A DNA stretch of 64,000 bases from Isoperla grammatica (GCA_945910005.1 OX246747.1:6838966-6902965), one strand, 5' to 3'; counted from the first letter of the stretch, positions 47,935 through 60,398 are shown. Notes: a model not told the origin generated them from the letters alone. Translations and numbers: made by a program.

Positions 47935-48339
47935 TTGTGTGTTACAGGAGAGCAGCTCGAACAACTCTGTTCGGTGATACTGCAGATTTACCCTGTTTTA
48001 AGTCATCTTATGCCTCACATTGACAGTCATGTCGTCTACCGAATGCAATGTTGGGGCCTACAGAATTTGACGTTAACTCACCAGTGTACCCTGAAACACC
48101 ACGCAACCATTACACATTTCCCGCTAGCTCCAAACGGGTGGGAATTGTACCCGTATGACTTCAGGAACGGTGTCCACAATACCTATTTCTGTACCCAAAG
48201 ATATTGGTTCAATGTAAAAGTGATATTCCGAGACTTGATAGGTTGGCCCACATATACCTGCACATTGCACTACTCCAGTGTCCGAGGAAGAGTGAAATCA
48301 TCCGATGACATGACATTTGTGCTTGGTATTCTTGCTTAG
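47935..48339 (+). CDS. Orphan ORF, possible exon
   Basis: About 134 codons after a good acceptor-like GTGTGTTACAG. Cys, Tyr and His rich (NTYFCTQRYWFNVKVIFRD, TYTCTLHYSS). No ATG at the start, no domain recognised. A second small frame at 48407-48598 (MLTIEQHRERDRSLVAFWG) follows but its phase does not join cleanly. Confidence 0.3.
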   Translation: MCVTGEQLEQLCSVILQIYPVLSHLMPHIDSHVVYRMQCWGLQNLTLTHQCTLKHHATITHFPLAPNGWELYPYDFRNGVHNTYFCTQRYWFNVKVIFRDLIGWPTYTCTLHYSSVRGRVKSSDDMTFVLGILA

Positions 48340-48598
48340 CATTCAATTAGTCTGACTGCATTTAGTTCAGACATGATTAAAAATCGTAATTTGTCAATTG
48401 TAGTGTATGTTGACCATTGAACAGCATAGAGAGCGTGATCGATCACTCGTTGCTTTTTGGGGCAATGCACAAGAGTTGCATGTTGCTGTCTCAGTTACAG
48501 ATGGGAAAGAAGTAAGCAAACGTTTTATCATCGCGTCTACTGAGAGCACACAATCTACTCTAGTAATACCACTTAGCAATGTCTCTGTGGCTCGCTGA

Positions 48599-48960
48599 GG
48601 TCTGAGTTGATGACGGCGACCGCTGCGTTGCGCCCCTCGTTCTCGTCAGCACCGCGAACACTCCAGTTTGACCCTGAATCTTACTGATTTGATATGCTTT
48701 ACTTTAATCAATTCTAGAATTATTTGGTGAGGAAACAATGGTTTAGCAAAATAAATACAACAGTATTAGAACCCAATTCATTTTACCCTTTTTACATTTA
48801 CAATATAGTATATACACTATTAAAAAAAATGTTTTTACAAAAAAAATACAATGCACTAATCTTCAATTGAATATTCCCTTGGTCTTTCGTCCTCGCTTTT
48901 CGTGAAAAGCATCCTCTTCTCCTCCATTTTCTCTTACTCCACATCCTTCGTCTTGACCAA
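48599..48960. other. No gene seen
   Basis: AT-rich; contains the degraded downstream part of the ATPase-like reading on the minus strand. Confidence 0.4.
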
Positions 48961-49196
48961 TCATTTCCAGATCTTCCGCCATGTCCCTCGCCGCATTTAT
49001 AAAACCTTACCGGCACGCAACACGTCATATCTGCGTGTATAGACTGTTTTTCGGAAAAACACCATGCTATCTCTTTAAAAGATACATCTACCATTTGATC
49101 GATGTGCTTGAGAAAATTTCGCAAGAAAAAGGTCTTACCCGACTGGCTGGGCCCTGCAATCAGGGACGAGAAAGGATGGTGCCAAGGCAACACCAT
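48960..49196 (-). pseudogene. Packaging-ATPase-like fragment (Polinton/adintovirus type)
   Basis: The minus strand reads HPFSSLIAGPSQSGKTFFLR with an intact Walker A (GPSQSGKT), then KEIAWCFSEKQ. A HPF..(I/V)AGP..SGKT followed by I.WC..E.Q is the start of the A32/FtsK-like ATPase of Polintons and adintoviruses. Only about 70 residues are convincing; Walker B and the rest are missing and the frame becomes low-complexity basic. Treat it as an old integrated fragment. Confidence 0.55.
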
Positions 49197-49377
49197 GATT
49201 GTAACTGTACCTACAGGCTTTGAAGCTATTTGTTTTTATATGCACCGTTTATTAAAAAAAAAACAGTGCGTCGATACAAATGTAAAATATGTATTATATT
49301 GTTGTTAATAAATTAATAACATTATAATAATACCAACGATATTATTATGATAATTGTTAATTTCTTTTGTTGTCGAC

Positions 49378-49678
49378 TCGTCTCGGCCCGGGGTAGAATA
49401 GGCCTTGAGTGACTCTGCTAGTCGTAAGAGGCGACAAAAGGAGAACCTGCCCCTCCCCCACCCCCCGCTGTCCCACTGCTGATTTCTCCTCCCACTTGGC
49501 CCTGCCCACCCTTGCTGGACTCCCATATGACGACCCACGCGACGTACAATGGATATGATTCGGATGTCGCTTTATTCTTCATCATCATCTTATCATCTTC
49601 ATTATCACCGACTCATCGTCTCGATTAGCCATGGTTGCACAAATATGAGACGTTAAGCCCCATTAATCAATCAATCAA
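49378..49678 (+). mobile_element. H2-type short retroposon, full length
   Basis: Target duplication TCTTTTGTTGTC(G/A)AC at 49363-49377 and 49679-49693. Confidence 0.92.
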
Positions 49679-49693
49679 TCTTTTGTTGTCAAC

Positions 49694-50092
49694 ACCGGCC
49701 ATGACTGATATTAGTAAGAAAGCCCCATCACTACGTCAAAGTTTGTCAACGATGGGTTTTTTTTGTACTTGGGGAAAAAAAGCGCACAAAGCTTTGGCCG
49801 GGAGTAACTTGTGCACCGAAATAAAAACCCTTTTAGCAGTCGGCACTACTCTTCCGCCTGCATCTCTGACGGCTCTTCTATAGGTGTTACCGGTCGCAGT
49901 CCCAAACACGCGCAAATATAATTACGCGCAATCTGCGTCACCGGCACACCTTCCTCTGCGGCCATCTCGGCCTGCAGGTAACTCTCTCTTAACAGGGTGT
50001 TTTAAATCCCTTGAGAGTCTATCTAGTTCGCCTACCGTCTCGTCCGACAGGTCGTCTCTTCCTCGTCCCATTTCCTCCTCCTCCTGCCCAGG
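49694..50092. other. Possible coding remnant next to ATPase fragment
   Basis: Minus-strand frames include MGRGRDDLSDETVGELDRLS near 50075 and a later KRVFISVHKLLPAKAL region, broken by stops. I cannot name them; their position between the ATPase scrap and block B suggests the same old insertion. Confidence 0.3.
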
Positions 50093-50463
50093 GACTGGCA
50101 CCTTATCGTGGTGGGCAGGTTTGCGTGCTTTGTTGATCCCGAGAGCTATGCCGGCGGAAGCGTATGCTTCTGGTAGGGCCACCCAAGCCGGACTGGTCGA
50201 GGAGGAGAAGTCAGACGAAGTGCAGTCCACACCCCAATCCCCTTTCCCCCCCACTGTCCCATTGAATATTTCTCCTCCCACTTAGCCCTGCCCTCCCTTG
50301 CTGAACTCCCGTATGACGACTCACGCGACGTACAATGGATCTAATTCGGATGTGACTTTATTCTTCATTATCATCTTTCTTATCTTCATTATCACCCGCT
50401 TATCGTCTCGATTAGCCATCGTTGCATAAATATGAGACGTTAAGCCCCATTAATCAATCAATC
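50093..50463 (+). mobile_element. Chimeric H1-head/H2-body retroposon
   Basis: Complete chimera with (AATC)n tail; target duplication not obvious because the left flank is CCT-rich. Confidence 0.88.
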
Positions 50464-51041
50464 GGCTGGTAAGTCAACTACCCCCGGGAACGAGATCGCC
50501 AAACACCATTTCATTTGGCTTCAGTACTGGTTTTGCCATCGTTTCAAGCTTATTTCTGACTTGTGTCATGAAGAAGGGGTTACAGATCCAGTCTTAGTGG
50601 CGACAGAGGATCCAGTATTTCGAATTCCAAGGCGCAGATCTCATAAACTGGGGCTTTCTCTCGCTTTTCTTCTTCGGAAATAGAAATCCAAGCTTCTTTG
50701 CCATTTCCTGCTAAGGGACTGCTACCTTATCGTGGTGGGCAGGTGTGTGTGCTTTGTTGATCCCGAGAGCTATGCCGGCGGAAGCGTATGCTTCTGGTAG
50801 GGTCACTCTGGCCGGACAGGTCGATGATGAGGTGTCAGATGAAGTGCAGTCCACACCCCAATCCCCTTTCCTCACGCGCCCTCCTACTTGCCCCTTTTCT
50901 CCAAAGAGCCCCCAATGTCATCTTCATTATCACCCACTCATCGTCTTGATTAGCCAAGTTGCAAAAATATAAGACGTTAAGCCCAAATATCTATCAAGCT
51001 TCTTTGCCATGTGTTCAGAAAGTCTCCCTCAGACCAGGGAC
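50464..51041 (-). pseudogene. Unknown coding remnant split by retroposon
   Basis: The minus strand is open from block B outward: EFSDDCPWSEGDFLNTWQRS, then on the other side of the retroposon FYFRRRKAREKPQFMRSAPW, a stop, then NKLETMAKPVLKPNEMVFGD. No family recognised. It continues the ORF that is truncated at 20516 in copy A. Confidence 0.35.
50706..50995 (+). mobile_element. H1-type short retroposon, full length
   Basis: Exact 15-bp target duplication AAGCTTCTTTGCCAT at 50690-50704 and 50996-51010. The head is diverged (CCTGCTAAGGGACTGC). Confidence 0.92.
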
Positions 51042-51599
51042 AATCGTCAGAGAACTCGACCATGAAGAGTCGTTTCAGTGCATTCACACGCGCTAACGTG
51101 AGATTCGCAACCTGTTGTTCTTGAGCGACTCCCAACTTACTGCCGCAGTAAAGCGTAATTGGTTCTAGTGTTAATTCATTACAATGCGCGCGATTATGCG
51201 GGTTGGGCGGGCATTGCGGTAACGCCGAGACTTGCCCTCCACATTAATACACACCAATGCTGATAAGAACAGATAGCATCAAACTAGTACTACATCGTTA
51301 GGGTGGTACCGTTAGGTGCGGAGAGTCAAGCTCAACAGCGTTTCCTTTTTGGTGGCAGATACCATTTTGACGACCATTGGGATGAAATGGTAATTACCTG
51401 CGTCATGGTGATACCCACGTAGCCGTTTGTATGGAATCCTACCACTGGCGTCTCGCACAATTTCAACATTAGCGTGTGCCGACTTTGGGGACACCCGTCC
51501 AAATTCACCGTTCCTATTTCAGTTCTTGTGTAACCATAGTGCACACATTGACTAGACTCGCTCTTGCCGCGATCACTTTGCCAAGTCCGTGTCACCCGG

Positions 51600-52190
51600 C
51601 TGCTACTTTATTAAAAATATTTCGTCTTAGCTGTGTTACGTGTAACCATGTTTTATATTACAACTATCTTCATGTAGCACACAAGTTACACATACTTTTT
51701 GGATGCAATATATTTATGTGAATTTTATATGTCTGTGTCACCAATCGGCTACTCTATTAAAAAGTGTAACCATGTTATTTATCACAAGTATCCTCGTGTA
51801 GCGCACAAGTTACTCGTACTTGATGGTTGCAATATATTTAAGTGAATTTGACATGTCTGTGTAACCAATCGGCTACTCTATTAAAAATGTCTCATTACGT
51901 GTAACCATGTTATTTATCACAAGTATCCTCGTGTAGCGCACAAGTTACTCGTACTTGATGGTTGCAATATATTTAAGTGAATTTGACATGTCTGTGTAAC
52001 CAATCGGCTACTCTATTAAAAATGTCCCATTACGTGTAACCATGTTAATAATCACAGGTATCCTCGTGTAGCGCACAAGTTACTCGTATTTTCGGGGGGA
52101 AATATATTTTGGGAAATTTACCATGTACGTGTCACCTGTCGGCTACTTCACTCCAAATGTCTCATCTTCACTCGGATCTTCCGTATATAC
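51600..52190. repeat. 135-bp tandem repeat in block B
   Basis: Counterpart of 21060-21650, with one unit shortened near 51760. Confidence 0.88.
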
Positions 52191-52801
52191 TACCTATAAT
52201 ACTTTATGTGAAGCCATTCAATTAATCCTCGTGTCGTGAACATGTTACTCTAACTAAAACTATTAAATTATAACAAACATGAAACAAAAGTAAGTGCATT
52301 AATGAATACGTACTTTTATTAATCATAGTTCTGATTTTTAGACTTATTACCATAACTTTTGTTGTAATCATCATTATTATTATCATTGTCAAAATGTGCA
52401 TACTCGTTTAGATAAGTGAAACTGTAAGTGGTTACGAATACAAATAGTTATTATTGTAAGAATTATTTCTAGCACAATTCTTTATATAAATAAATATATA
52501 TGTGTCGATAAAATTAAAATAATTGCGGGTTATTCCGCCACGTCCAACCTCGATAATGTGCCGACGTTTCAGGAACCTTATGGATCCTATCCTCGGGGCG
52601 TCGAGCTGTCAACTGATGTCTCCCGCGCTCGCTGATGGTGGAACTGCGCGCGCCGATGTCACCCCATGTTGTTACTTGTCGGTAGTTCCTTGTTCGAGCT
52701 TCGCTCTCTTTTAATATATATATATGTATATATATAGACATACAAATGTGTTTGTATACTATCTTAAATGTTTTTGTAATTTTGTATATTTTCCCACAAC
52801 A

Positions 52802-53345
52802 TGTAACGCTATGGTTACATTTGTTTAAAATTTTCCATTGGGTCACGTTACCCACCGGTTACGTGGGTAGCGTAGCTACAAACCATAGCAAAAACGTTGA
52901 CCCTCGATAAATAACCATTATTTGTGAAGGTATAAGTCACACTGTGACGTGGATAAGTATTATGTCATGATGGGCCTAGGTTAAGAATCGTTTTTTCCCG
53001 CATTACCCTAAGATATTTGAAGATAAAAATTATAAGTATCATGTAACCCGTTGGTTACAATTTTTCTTAAATTTTCCATTTGGTCACGTAACCCACCGGT
53101 TACGTGGGTATCGTAGCTACCAGCAAAACCAAAAACGTCGACCCTCGATAAATAACCATTTTTTGTGAGGGTGAACGTCACACTGGGACGTGGATAAGTA
53201 TAGAGTCATGCTAGGCCTTTGTTTTAAATCGTTTCTTCCCGCATTAGCCTAAGATATAACAAGATAAAAATTATAATTATCGTGTAACCCGTTGGTTACA
53301 TTTTTTCTTGAAGTTTCAATTGGGCTACGTAACTCAACGGCTACA
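52802..53345. repeat. 240-bp palindrome array in block B
   Basis: Counterpart of 22319-23110 with one unit fewer. Confidence 0.88.
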
Positions 53346-53762
53346 TGGGTATCGGCACATCCACTAGTTGGACATTGGCGTTCTGCTACAAGGCGGCATA
53401 ATACATGCACTACACAATATATACATATATATATACATTTAAGGTACACGTTTAGGTTCCGCCTTGTAGCGAGCTGCATTGCAACGTGCGTGTACTCTAA
53501 TATAGGAATGGGATCGGTAAATGTTAGTTATGTTATTCAATAAGAAGATTGTTTATGAGTAAAAGGTAAAAAATTTAATATAAAAATATTTACAATTACA
53601 ATAATATTTACAAATTTAATATAAAAATCTTTACAATAATTACAATGATATTTACAACTATACTTATTTAAAAAAACTATTTACATAAACTACTATAATA
53701 TTTACAACTAATTTAGATTAAAACTAAAAAATACAAAAACTAACCTACTTACTAACTAAGGA

Positions 53763-56168
53763 CTAGCGAAGGTGTTTCTGAAATGAGTAAAAGGACAAAG
53801 ATTAACTAAATTCATACAACAAGCATCAATGTAGAGTTTTTACTAGTTACAGTTCAAATTTTTCCATACTTACATCTCCGCCAATCCGGGTGGCCGCCAA
53901 TCTCCTTCTTATTGCCCAACGCTTAAGTCGGGCCTCACGCTGCCTGCCCCGGAGGTTCTTGTGAACCTGCAGCACGTGTTGCCGCAGGTTCAAGTAAACT
54001 CCGGAGCAGGACTCGCACCGGTAGCGCCGTTTTAGCTTGGTTCCTTCTGCGGGTAGATTTGTAGAATCAGACTAGATAACATACCATGAATACATATTAA
54101 TACATATCAACAATGTCAATAAATAAGCACACACACATAACACAATAACACACACACACACACACAATAATACACTCACAGAGGAATAAATAGTCATACA
54201 ATAAATGTACGTTAAATAAATAAATTATTAAATAACATAACAAGGTAATTTACTCACGTCGGTATCGGTGGCCCCGTCCGCTGGATGCGGCAGGAGCTGG
54301 GTTTCCCTCATTTTGTGCCGGACGGTACGGCCTCTAGCTCTAGCAGCCGGTACCTTGTGGTACCGGATGTGATGCTGGGTTAAAGAGGCCGTATACGCCC
54401 GGCAGTAGGGGCACTGGTGGCGAAGTTCCTTTCCCAGCTTACCTGCCGCAACCATGGTGACAAGCTCGCATTCGTCCGACTGTAATTGAGACAAAGGCAG
54501 TTATTAACATTAGCGAGCGAAGCAAAGTGAATCTCTCAATACAACACGATCGGCACTAGCAAGGTCGTCACCGGATACAAGTTTTGGAATTTTAACTTTA
54601 ACCACAATTTGTTAAGAAAATACTCAGTTTCTATTCAATGGGGAATTCATATTGTTTGATTTATTTAAAAAAAATCACTCATCTGGCAATGCAGAGCGTT
54701 TTCTTTTCCTAGCTAATTTTCATAAAATAATATAACATCAGGATGCAAATACAGAGGCTGTACTCACACTACGGCCCGAGTTTTGGGGGGAGGAGCTGTC
54801 CTCGCTCTCGCTCATAGAGTCGCTGTCGTCGCTGCTGTCGCGGACCATTGACTTTCGGCCCTTGCCAATGCCGTAGGTCATTACGGCGGATGTGTAGCGG
54901 GCCACGGGCGTCTCCCCGACGATCTCCGCAACTGCATTCACATCTTATTCGGTAACAAAAGAAAATACTCATTAGGCAGACGCAAACAAATTGTTCTCAA
55001 ACTAATAATGGGTGCAGTAGGGGTGGTGATTAGGGGGGTGTTGTTGTTGCAAATGCCAACTGCTACATTTCAGAGCTGCATCCACACCTTCCTCGTCGTA
55101 GTCTCAACAGTATTAAGTAAACTATCACCGTACTTACGGGCCTGGTCGCATTCTACGCCTTGCATTTGCGATTCCTCAATTGCCTCGTTGAGGAATCTAT
55201 CAAGGAAATCGGCGTCGATTGTCTCCAGTACTGTAACAAAACACAAAAATCGCTAAGCAAGTGCAATCAGAATGTTCTCACACGAGGAGGGTAATCCGCA
55301 AGGCCTCTAGATGAAAATCGGTGACAGGTCAAACTTATGTTAATTTAAGATAGGGTGTCCGACAATTGAGTTGTTTATTTACGCTATAGACAACTGAAAT
55401 GTTACAGTTGAGATAGTCTCCGACAATAATGCGGAGTATAAACAACAGTATTGTTAATTTGAGATAGTGTCCAACAAAAAAAATGTTAATTTAAAGTATA
55501 AACAACTGAAATGGTAATTTGTGTTAGTGTCTGGTAGGGGTGAGGGCTAGAAGGGTATTGTTATTCAACTGCCAACTGCTACATTTCAGAGCTACCTCCA
55601 CACCTTCCTCGTCGTAGTCTCGATAAAAATGAAATAAAATATCACCGTACTTACGGCAATCCGCTAGCAGAGGCTCTGCTGCCTATCGCGGCGGGGCCTC
55701 GGGCAGGTCCGAAAGGCTCGGTGCCCCGTATAGCCGGTCGACCACAAACGGCGGTGACTCCCGTGCTGTAACCACACACAAAAATCGGTAAGCAAGTGCA
55801 ATTGGAATGTTCTCACACGAGCAGGGCAATCCACAAGGCATCTAGAAAAAAATCGGCGACAGGTCAAATTTATGTTAATTTTAAAGTAGGGTGTCCGACA
55901 AAAGAAATGTTAATTTATACTATAAACAACTGAAATGTTACATTTGAGATAGTATCCGGTAGGTTTGGGGCCTAGGGCTACACTGGCCAACTGCTACATT
56001 TCACAGCTACCTCCACACCTTCCTCGTCGTAGTCTCGATAAAAAATACATAAAATATCACTGTACTTACGGGCAATCTCGTCCCTAAATATATCCGCCAC
56101 CAGATCGGCGTAGGTCCGCCGACCTACTGGTAGTGGGGCGTCCTCCAGGAATACTAGATCGAAGAAGT
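53763..56168 (-). pseudogene. Multi-exon two-zinc-finger gene, copy B
   Basis: Exons at 56168-56070, 55765-55655, 55230-55138, 54943-54768, 54479-54258, 54071-53874 and 53777-53763, each the same length as in copy A. Splice sites are retained. One nonsense change (CAG to TAG) lies in cassette exon 2 (near 55684-55686); otherwise the frame is intact and both C2H2 fingers keep all Cys and His. Either the stop kills this copy, or that exon is skipped: it is phase 1 at both ends, 111 bp, so skipping keeps the frame. Confidence 0.7.
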
Positions 56169-56645
56169 CTAGAATGAAGGCAAACGATTAGTCAAGGTCG
56201 TTAAGGGTTAACATTTTAGTCCACATCAAAAATGTTAATTTGAGCCAGAGTCTAACAAAAGAAATGTTTATTTGAGGTACCGATGGACAACGAAATGTTA
56301 ATTTGAGCCAGAGTCTAACAATGAAAATGCTAATTTAAGGTAGAGATTGACAACGAAATGTTAATTTGAGCCAGAGTCTAACAAAAGAAATGTTGATTTG
56401 AGGTACCGATGGACAACAGAAATGTTAATTTGAGCTAGAGAAATGTTAATTTGAGGTACCGATGGACAACAGAAATGCTTATTTGAGGTATAAACAATAG
56501 AAATGAAGGCGAACGATTAGTCTAGGCCGTTAACGGTTAACATTTTAGTACACATCATATTAGGGTCTTGCCGACGGCGTCCAAAAATCCGACGCCGTTT
56601 TCGGCGACGCCACCGACGCCGTCCGTAACTCGGCCATCGTTGGGC

Positions 56646-57200
56646 CGATCAGCGTCGTTTTTTCACCTTTACTTTTGTTATCGTCATTTAAGTGCACCGT
56701 ATAAATTTCGTGTTTGTTAAACGACCGGTTCGCAACACAAATATGTTCACTTGGACGTCGTTGGCGTCGCGACGCCGCCGGTTATTGCGTTGTGTTTGCC
56801 TTGTCGAGACGATCTCTTAGAGCGGTCGCACTACCCGTTTATGTCGTACGGTTCGCCCACAATCCACAAGCGCTCCTTGACCGTACGGCCATTTTGTAAT
56901 TTTACATTCCATCGAATAACTCGGTAACCGTTAGCGCTAGAGCGGTGAATTTTTGTACACGCACGGCTTAAGTCAACGCCAATCGACGTATTACCATCGC
57001 GGTGACGTGTGACGTACCGTTATCAAGCTCGCTACCCGAACGACGTATCCACGGACAAGAACAAAACTATAGTATACTCAATACAAGACCAAATAACAGC
57101 GCGGCCACTATAATAACACAGTCTGGCATTTACGAGGCTATAGTGTACTCAAAACAGGACCAAATAACAGCGCGGCCACTAGTATTTTAACACAACACAA
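56646..57200. repeat. Block-B extension, GC-rich repeat module 1
   Basis: Contains GGCGTCGCGACGCC, a perfect 14-bp palindrome (56763-56776), and ends in TATAGTATACTCAA / AACAGCGCGGCCACT repeats. A second version lies at 57947-58500. Confidence 0.8.
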
Positions 57201-57750
57201 AACAAAACACTTGGGGAAACTAGTATTTGATCGTGTTTCAAATTCATAACCTAGGTGGAAAATGTTTTACGAAAGCATTAGATATTATTCATGCCTGATG
57301 GAATACAACAAGAGATAGTTTAAAATGACTCACCCATTTTATAATCCTTGAGAGAGAGAATATTACGAACAGCACAAGCACAAAAAAAACGTAACGACTA
57401 TGGTGCACGTCCACTCTGGAGGATTGCTATCCTCAGACTGAGGGTGGTTGTGTGTTTTAGGGCGCGTGTTGAACACGTGCCGTACACCTGCATGTGCTGA
57501 GCTAGGTGTTATGAAACTTGACATCAAAGCAATCGCCGCTCGCGGTAAAGAAACCTAAGGAAACTGGAAACTCAAAGGAAGCCGCCCTTCGAAAATAAAC
57601 AGTTTATTGTGAACATGACACCTGTAAATGCCCATTTAAGATTTCCCGCCTTCCATTTCTAAGGTGCAGAAATTCGAGAGTAGGTGCGGTCCCATTGGCG
57701 GTAAAAGGTGCACATCCCCCCCACCCGAACCCAAACACGGAGGCCAAATA
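57201..57750. other. No gene seen
   Basis: Unremarkable sequence in the block-B extension; no conserved ORF. Confidence 0.4.
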
Positions 57751-57945
57751 AACTATAGTATACTCAAAACAAGAACAGATAACAGCGCAGCCACTATAAT
57801 AACACAGTCTTTCAGTGACAAGGCTATAGTATACCCAATGCAAGACCAGGTTACAGCGCGGCCACTATAATAACACAGTCTGGCAGTGACGAGGCTATAG
57901 TATACGCAATACAAGACCAAATAACCAAATAAATAACCAAATATC
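57751..57945. repeat. TATAGTATAC repeats
   Basis: Three units of about 65 bp with ACTATAGTATAC and GCGGCCACTATAATAACACA; further units at 57065-57190 and 59105-59165. Confidence 0.8.
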
Positions 57946-57946
57946 C

Positions 57947-58380
57947 TCCGTAACTCGGCGATCGTTGGGCCGATCAGCGTCGTTTTTTCATTTCTACTTT
58001 CGTTATCATCATTCAAGTGCACCGTATAAATTTCGTGTTTGTTGGACGAACGGTTCGCAAACACAAATATGTTAACTTGGACGTCGTTGGCGTCGCGACG
58101 CCGCCAAATCGTGCGTCATGTTTGCCTCGTCGAGTCGATCTCTTAGATTGGTCGCAACGCACGTTTCGGTCCAACGGTTTGCCCGCCACGAGTCCGTCAT
58201 TCTTCGTCACTTTGTCTAACTTTCAACTTGGACGTCGTTGGCGTCGCGACGCCGCCGATTCATGCGTTGTGTTTGCCTCGTCGAGACGATCTCATAGACA
58301 GGTCGCACCGACCGTTTCTGTCGAACGGTTCGCCCACAATCCACAAGCGGTCCTTGACCGGGCGGCTATTGTGTGATTTT
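57947..58380. repeat. Block-B extension, module 2
   Basis: Repeats module 1, with the palindrome GGCGTCGCGACGCC at 58089-58102 and 58240-58253. Confidence 0.8.
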
Positions 58381-59070
58381 ACATTCCATCGAATAACTCG
58401 CTAACCGTTCCCGCTAGAGGGATAAAAATTTGTACGCGCACGGCTTAAGTCAACGCCAATCGACGTTTTACCATCTCGGTGACGTGTGACGTACCGTTAA
58501 CACGCTCGCTACCCGAACGACGTACCCACGGAGGAGGCGGTAACTCGTTAACCGTTCACGCTAGTGCAATGAAATTTTGTACGCGCACGGCCTAAGTCAA
58601 CGTTAATCGACGTTTTACCATCTCGGTGACGTGTAACGTACCGTTAACACGCTCACTACCCGAACGACGTACCCACGGAGGAGGCGGTAACTCATTAACC
58701 GTTCACGCTAGTGCAATGAAATTTTGTACGCGCACGGCCCTAAGTCAACGTTATTCGACGTTTTACCATCTCGGTGACGTGTGACGTACCGTTAACACGC
58801 TCACTACCCGAACGACGTACCCACGGAGGAGGCGGTAACTCGTTAACCGTTCACGCTAGTGCAATGAAATTTTGTACGCGCACGGCCTAAGTCAACGCCA
58901 TTCGACGTATTACCCTCTCGGTGACGTGTGACGTACCGTTAACACGCTCGCTACCCGAATGACGTACCCACGGAAAAGGCGGTAACTCGTTAACCGTTCA
59001 TGTTAGAGCAATAAGTTTTTGTTCGCGCACGGCGTTAGTCAACGCCAATCGACGTATTCACATCGCGGTG
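58381..59070. repeat. 147-bp tandem repeat, about 4.5 copies
   Basis: GAGGCGGTAACTCGTTAACC recurs at about 147-bp spacing (58534, 58681, 58829). Units contain GTTAAC and TCAACG..CGACGT motifs. Confidence 0.88.
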
Positions 59071-59960
59071 ACCATTGACTTACGTACCCACGGACGAGGA
59101 CGAGGCTATCGTATACTCAATACAAGACCAAATAACAGCGTGGCCATTTTAATAACACAGTCTGGCAGAGAAATGTTAATTTAAGTTATTAACCACTTGA
59201 ATGTTTATTTGAGTACGTGTCCAACAATAGAAATGTCAACTTAAAGAATAAACAATTGTTATGTTTACTTGACAATCCGACAGTAGAAATGCTTATTTAA
59301 GGTATAAACAACTGAAATGTTAATTTGAGGTAGTGTCCAACATGTAACCGTGTGGCTACATGACTCTTGTTAAGTGTTAAACAATGTATTAAGTCGAAGT
59401 AACCGAGTGGTTTCCATGTGTGCATAGTTTTGATGTAACCCTCAGGTTACATTGGCTTGAGCAGATACCACAGTCTGAAAACTGTTCGGGCCGAAATAGT
59501 CTAATGTTTTTATAAAATGTCCATTGTTGTACAGTAAAATGTAAGCTTCATTTGATATATAATTTTGGTTACATATAGCTACTAGGGTACGTTTCAGACG
59601 AAGCCTACCGTCTACATGGACTCTATAATTTTCGGTTTGGGTTACACGTAGCGTTGAGATCACGTGTCCGGTGTTTAGAGAACAGTTGAATTTGCATCAA
59701 ACGCCAGCTGAAACATAGTAACAATGAACTACTAATCACATGCCATTGTGGCCTCCAATGTGGTCACTATGCGCAATACGTGAATACACCCTTGCTTACG
59801 ACATAGCCGAGTCCAATGGTACCAACTTAATCATCTTCTTCTCTAGTTCCCAACATCTAATTGAAACAGATTTATTAGGGATAATTTACGATCTTCCGTT
59901 GGTTACCTGTAACGGTGGGCGTAGCTAATTAGGCCTGTGCACTCTACTCAGCGGAAGACT
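59071..59960. other. Right part of block B, no gene called
   Basis: ATGTTAATTTGAGG-type repeats, then several GTAACC..GGTTAC motifs (59343-59455). A 73-codon minus-strand frame at 59442-59663 is open but unrecognised. Confidence 0.4.
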
Positions 59961-60058
59961 TCATTTACGAACGTGTGTAAGAACGCCGGGAATATGTTAA
60001 TTTTCGTTGAATTAGCGGCCACGAAAGGGGCAGTAGATAAGGATCTGTGATCGTTACG

Positions 60059-60092
60059 CCATAGAGATATATACAAGTATATATCTCTATGG
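60059..60092. repeat. Perfect 16-bp-arm hairpin
   Basis: CCATAGAGATATATAC, AA, then its exact complement. GTTACG lies immediately on both sides. The homologous place in copy A (about 30510-30520) lacks it. Confidence 0.9.
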
Positions 60093-60118
60093 TTACGCTA
60101 ACAAATACGTTGAGGCTA

Positions 60119-60398
60119 CAGTGGAGTTCCGCGGGAGTTTACACCAACCTTTTAGGTAGTTTTCTTGGTACACCCCTAGAGCAAAGTCCAGTCGAGCAAT
60201 TATCTCCTTTTAACCTCGAGCAAACGACGAGGAATTCAGATGACTGAATACACTCTTCACATTCTTCAAGGCGATGAGGTCCGATCGTTCAAGGAAAACA
60301 AGAAATCCCGGGGTAGCTTATCTTTCAACGTATCTATGGGTGTACAAAACGGGGGGAAATGGCGTGGCCATGGTGTAAACTCCCGCGGAACTCTACTG
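60119..60398. mobile_element. TA-flanked MITE, copy 2
   Basis: Same termini as 45616-45892, with TA on both sides (60117-60118, 60399-60400). Confidence 0.85.

Larger units (their letters stand above)
51042..56645. repeat. Large duplicated block, copy B
   Basis: Collinear with copy A at 20516-26756. Continues without break into about 3.3 kb more of related low-copy repeats on the right. Confidence 0.95.
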
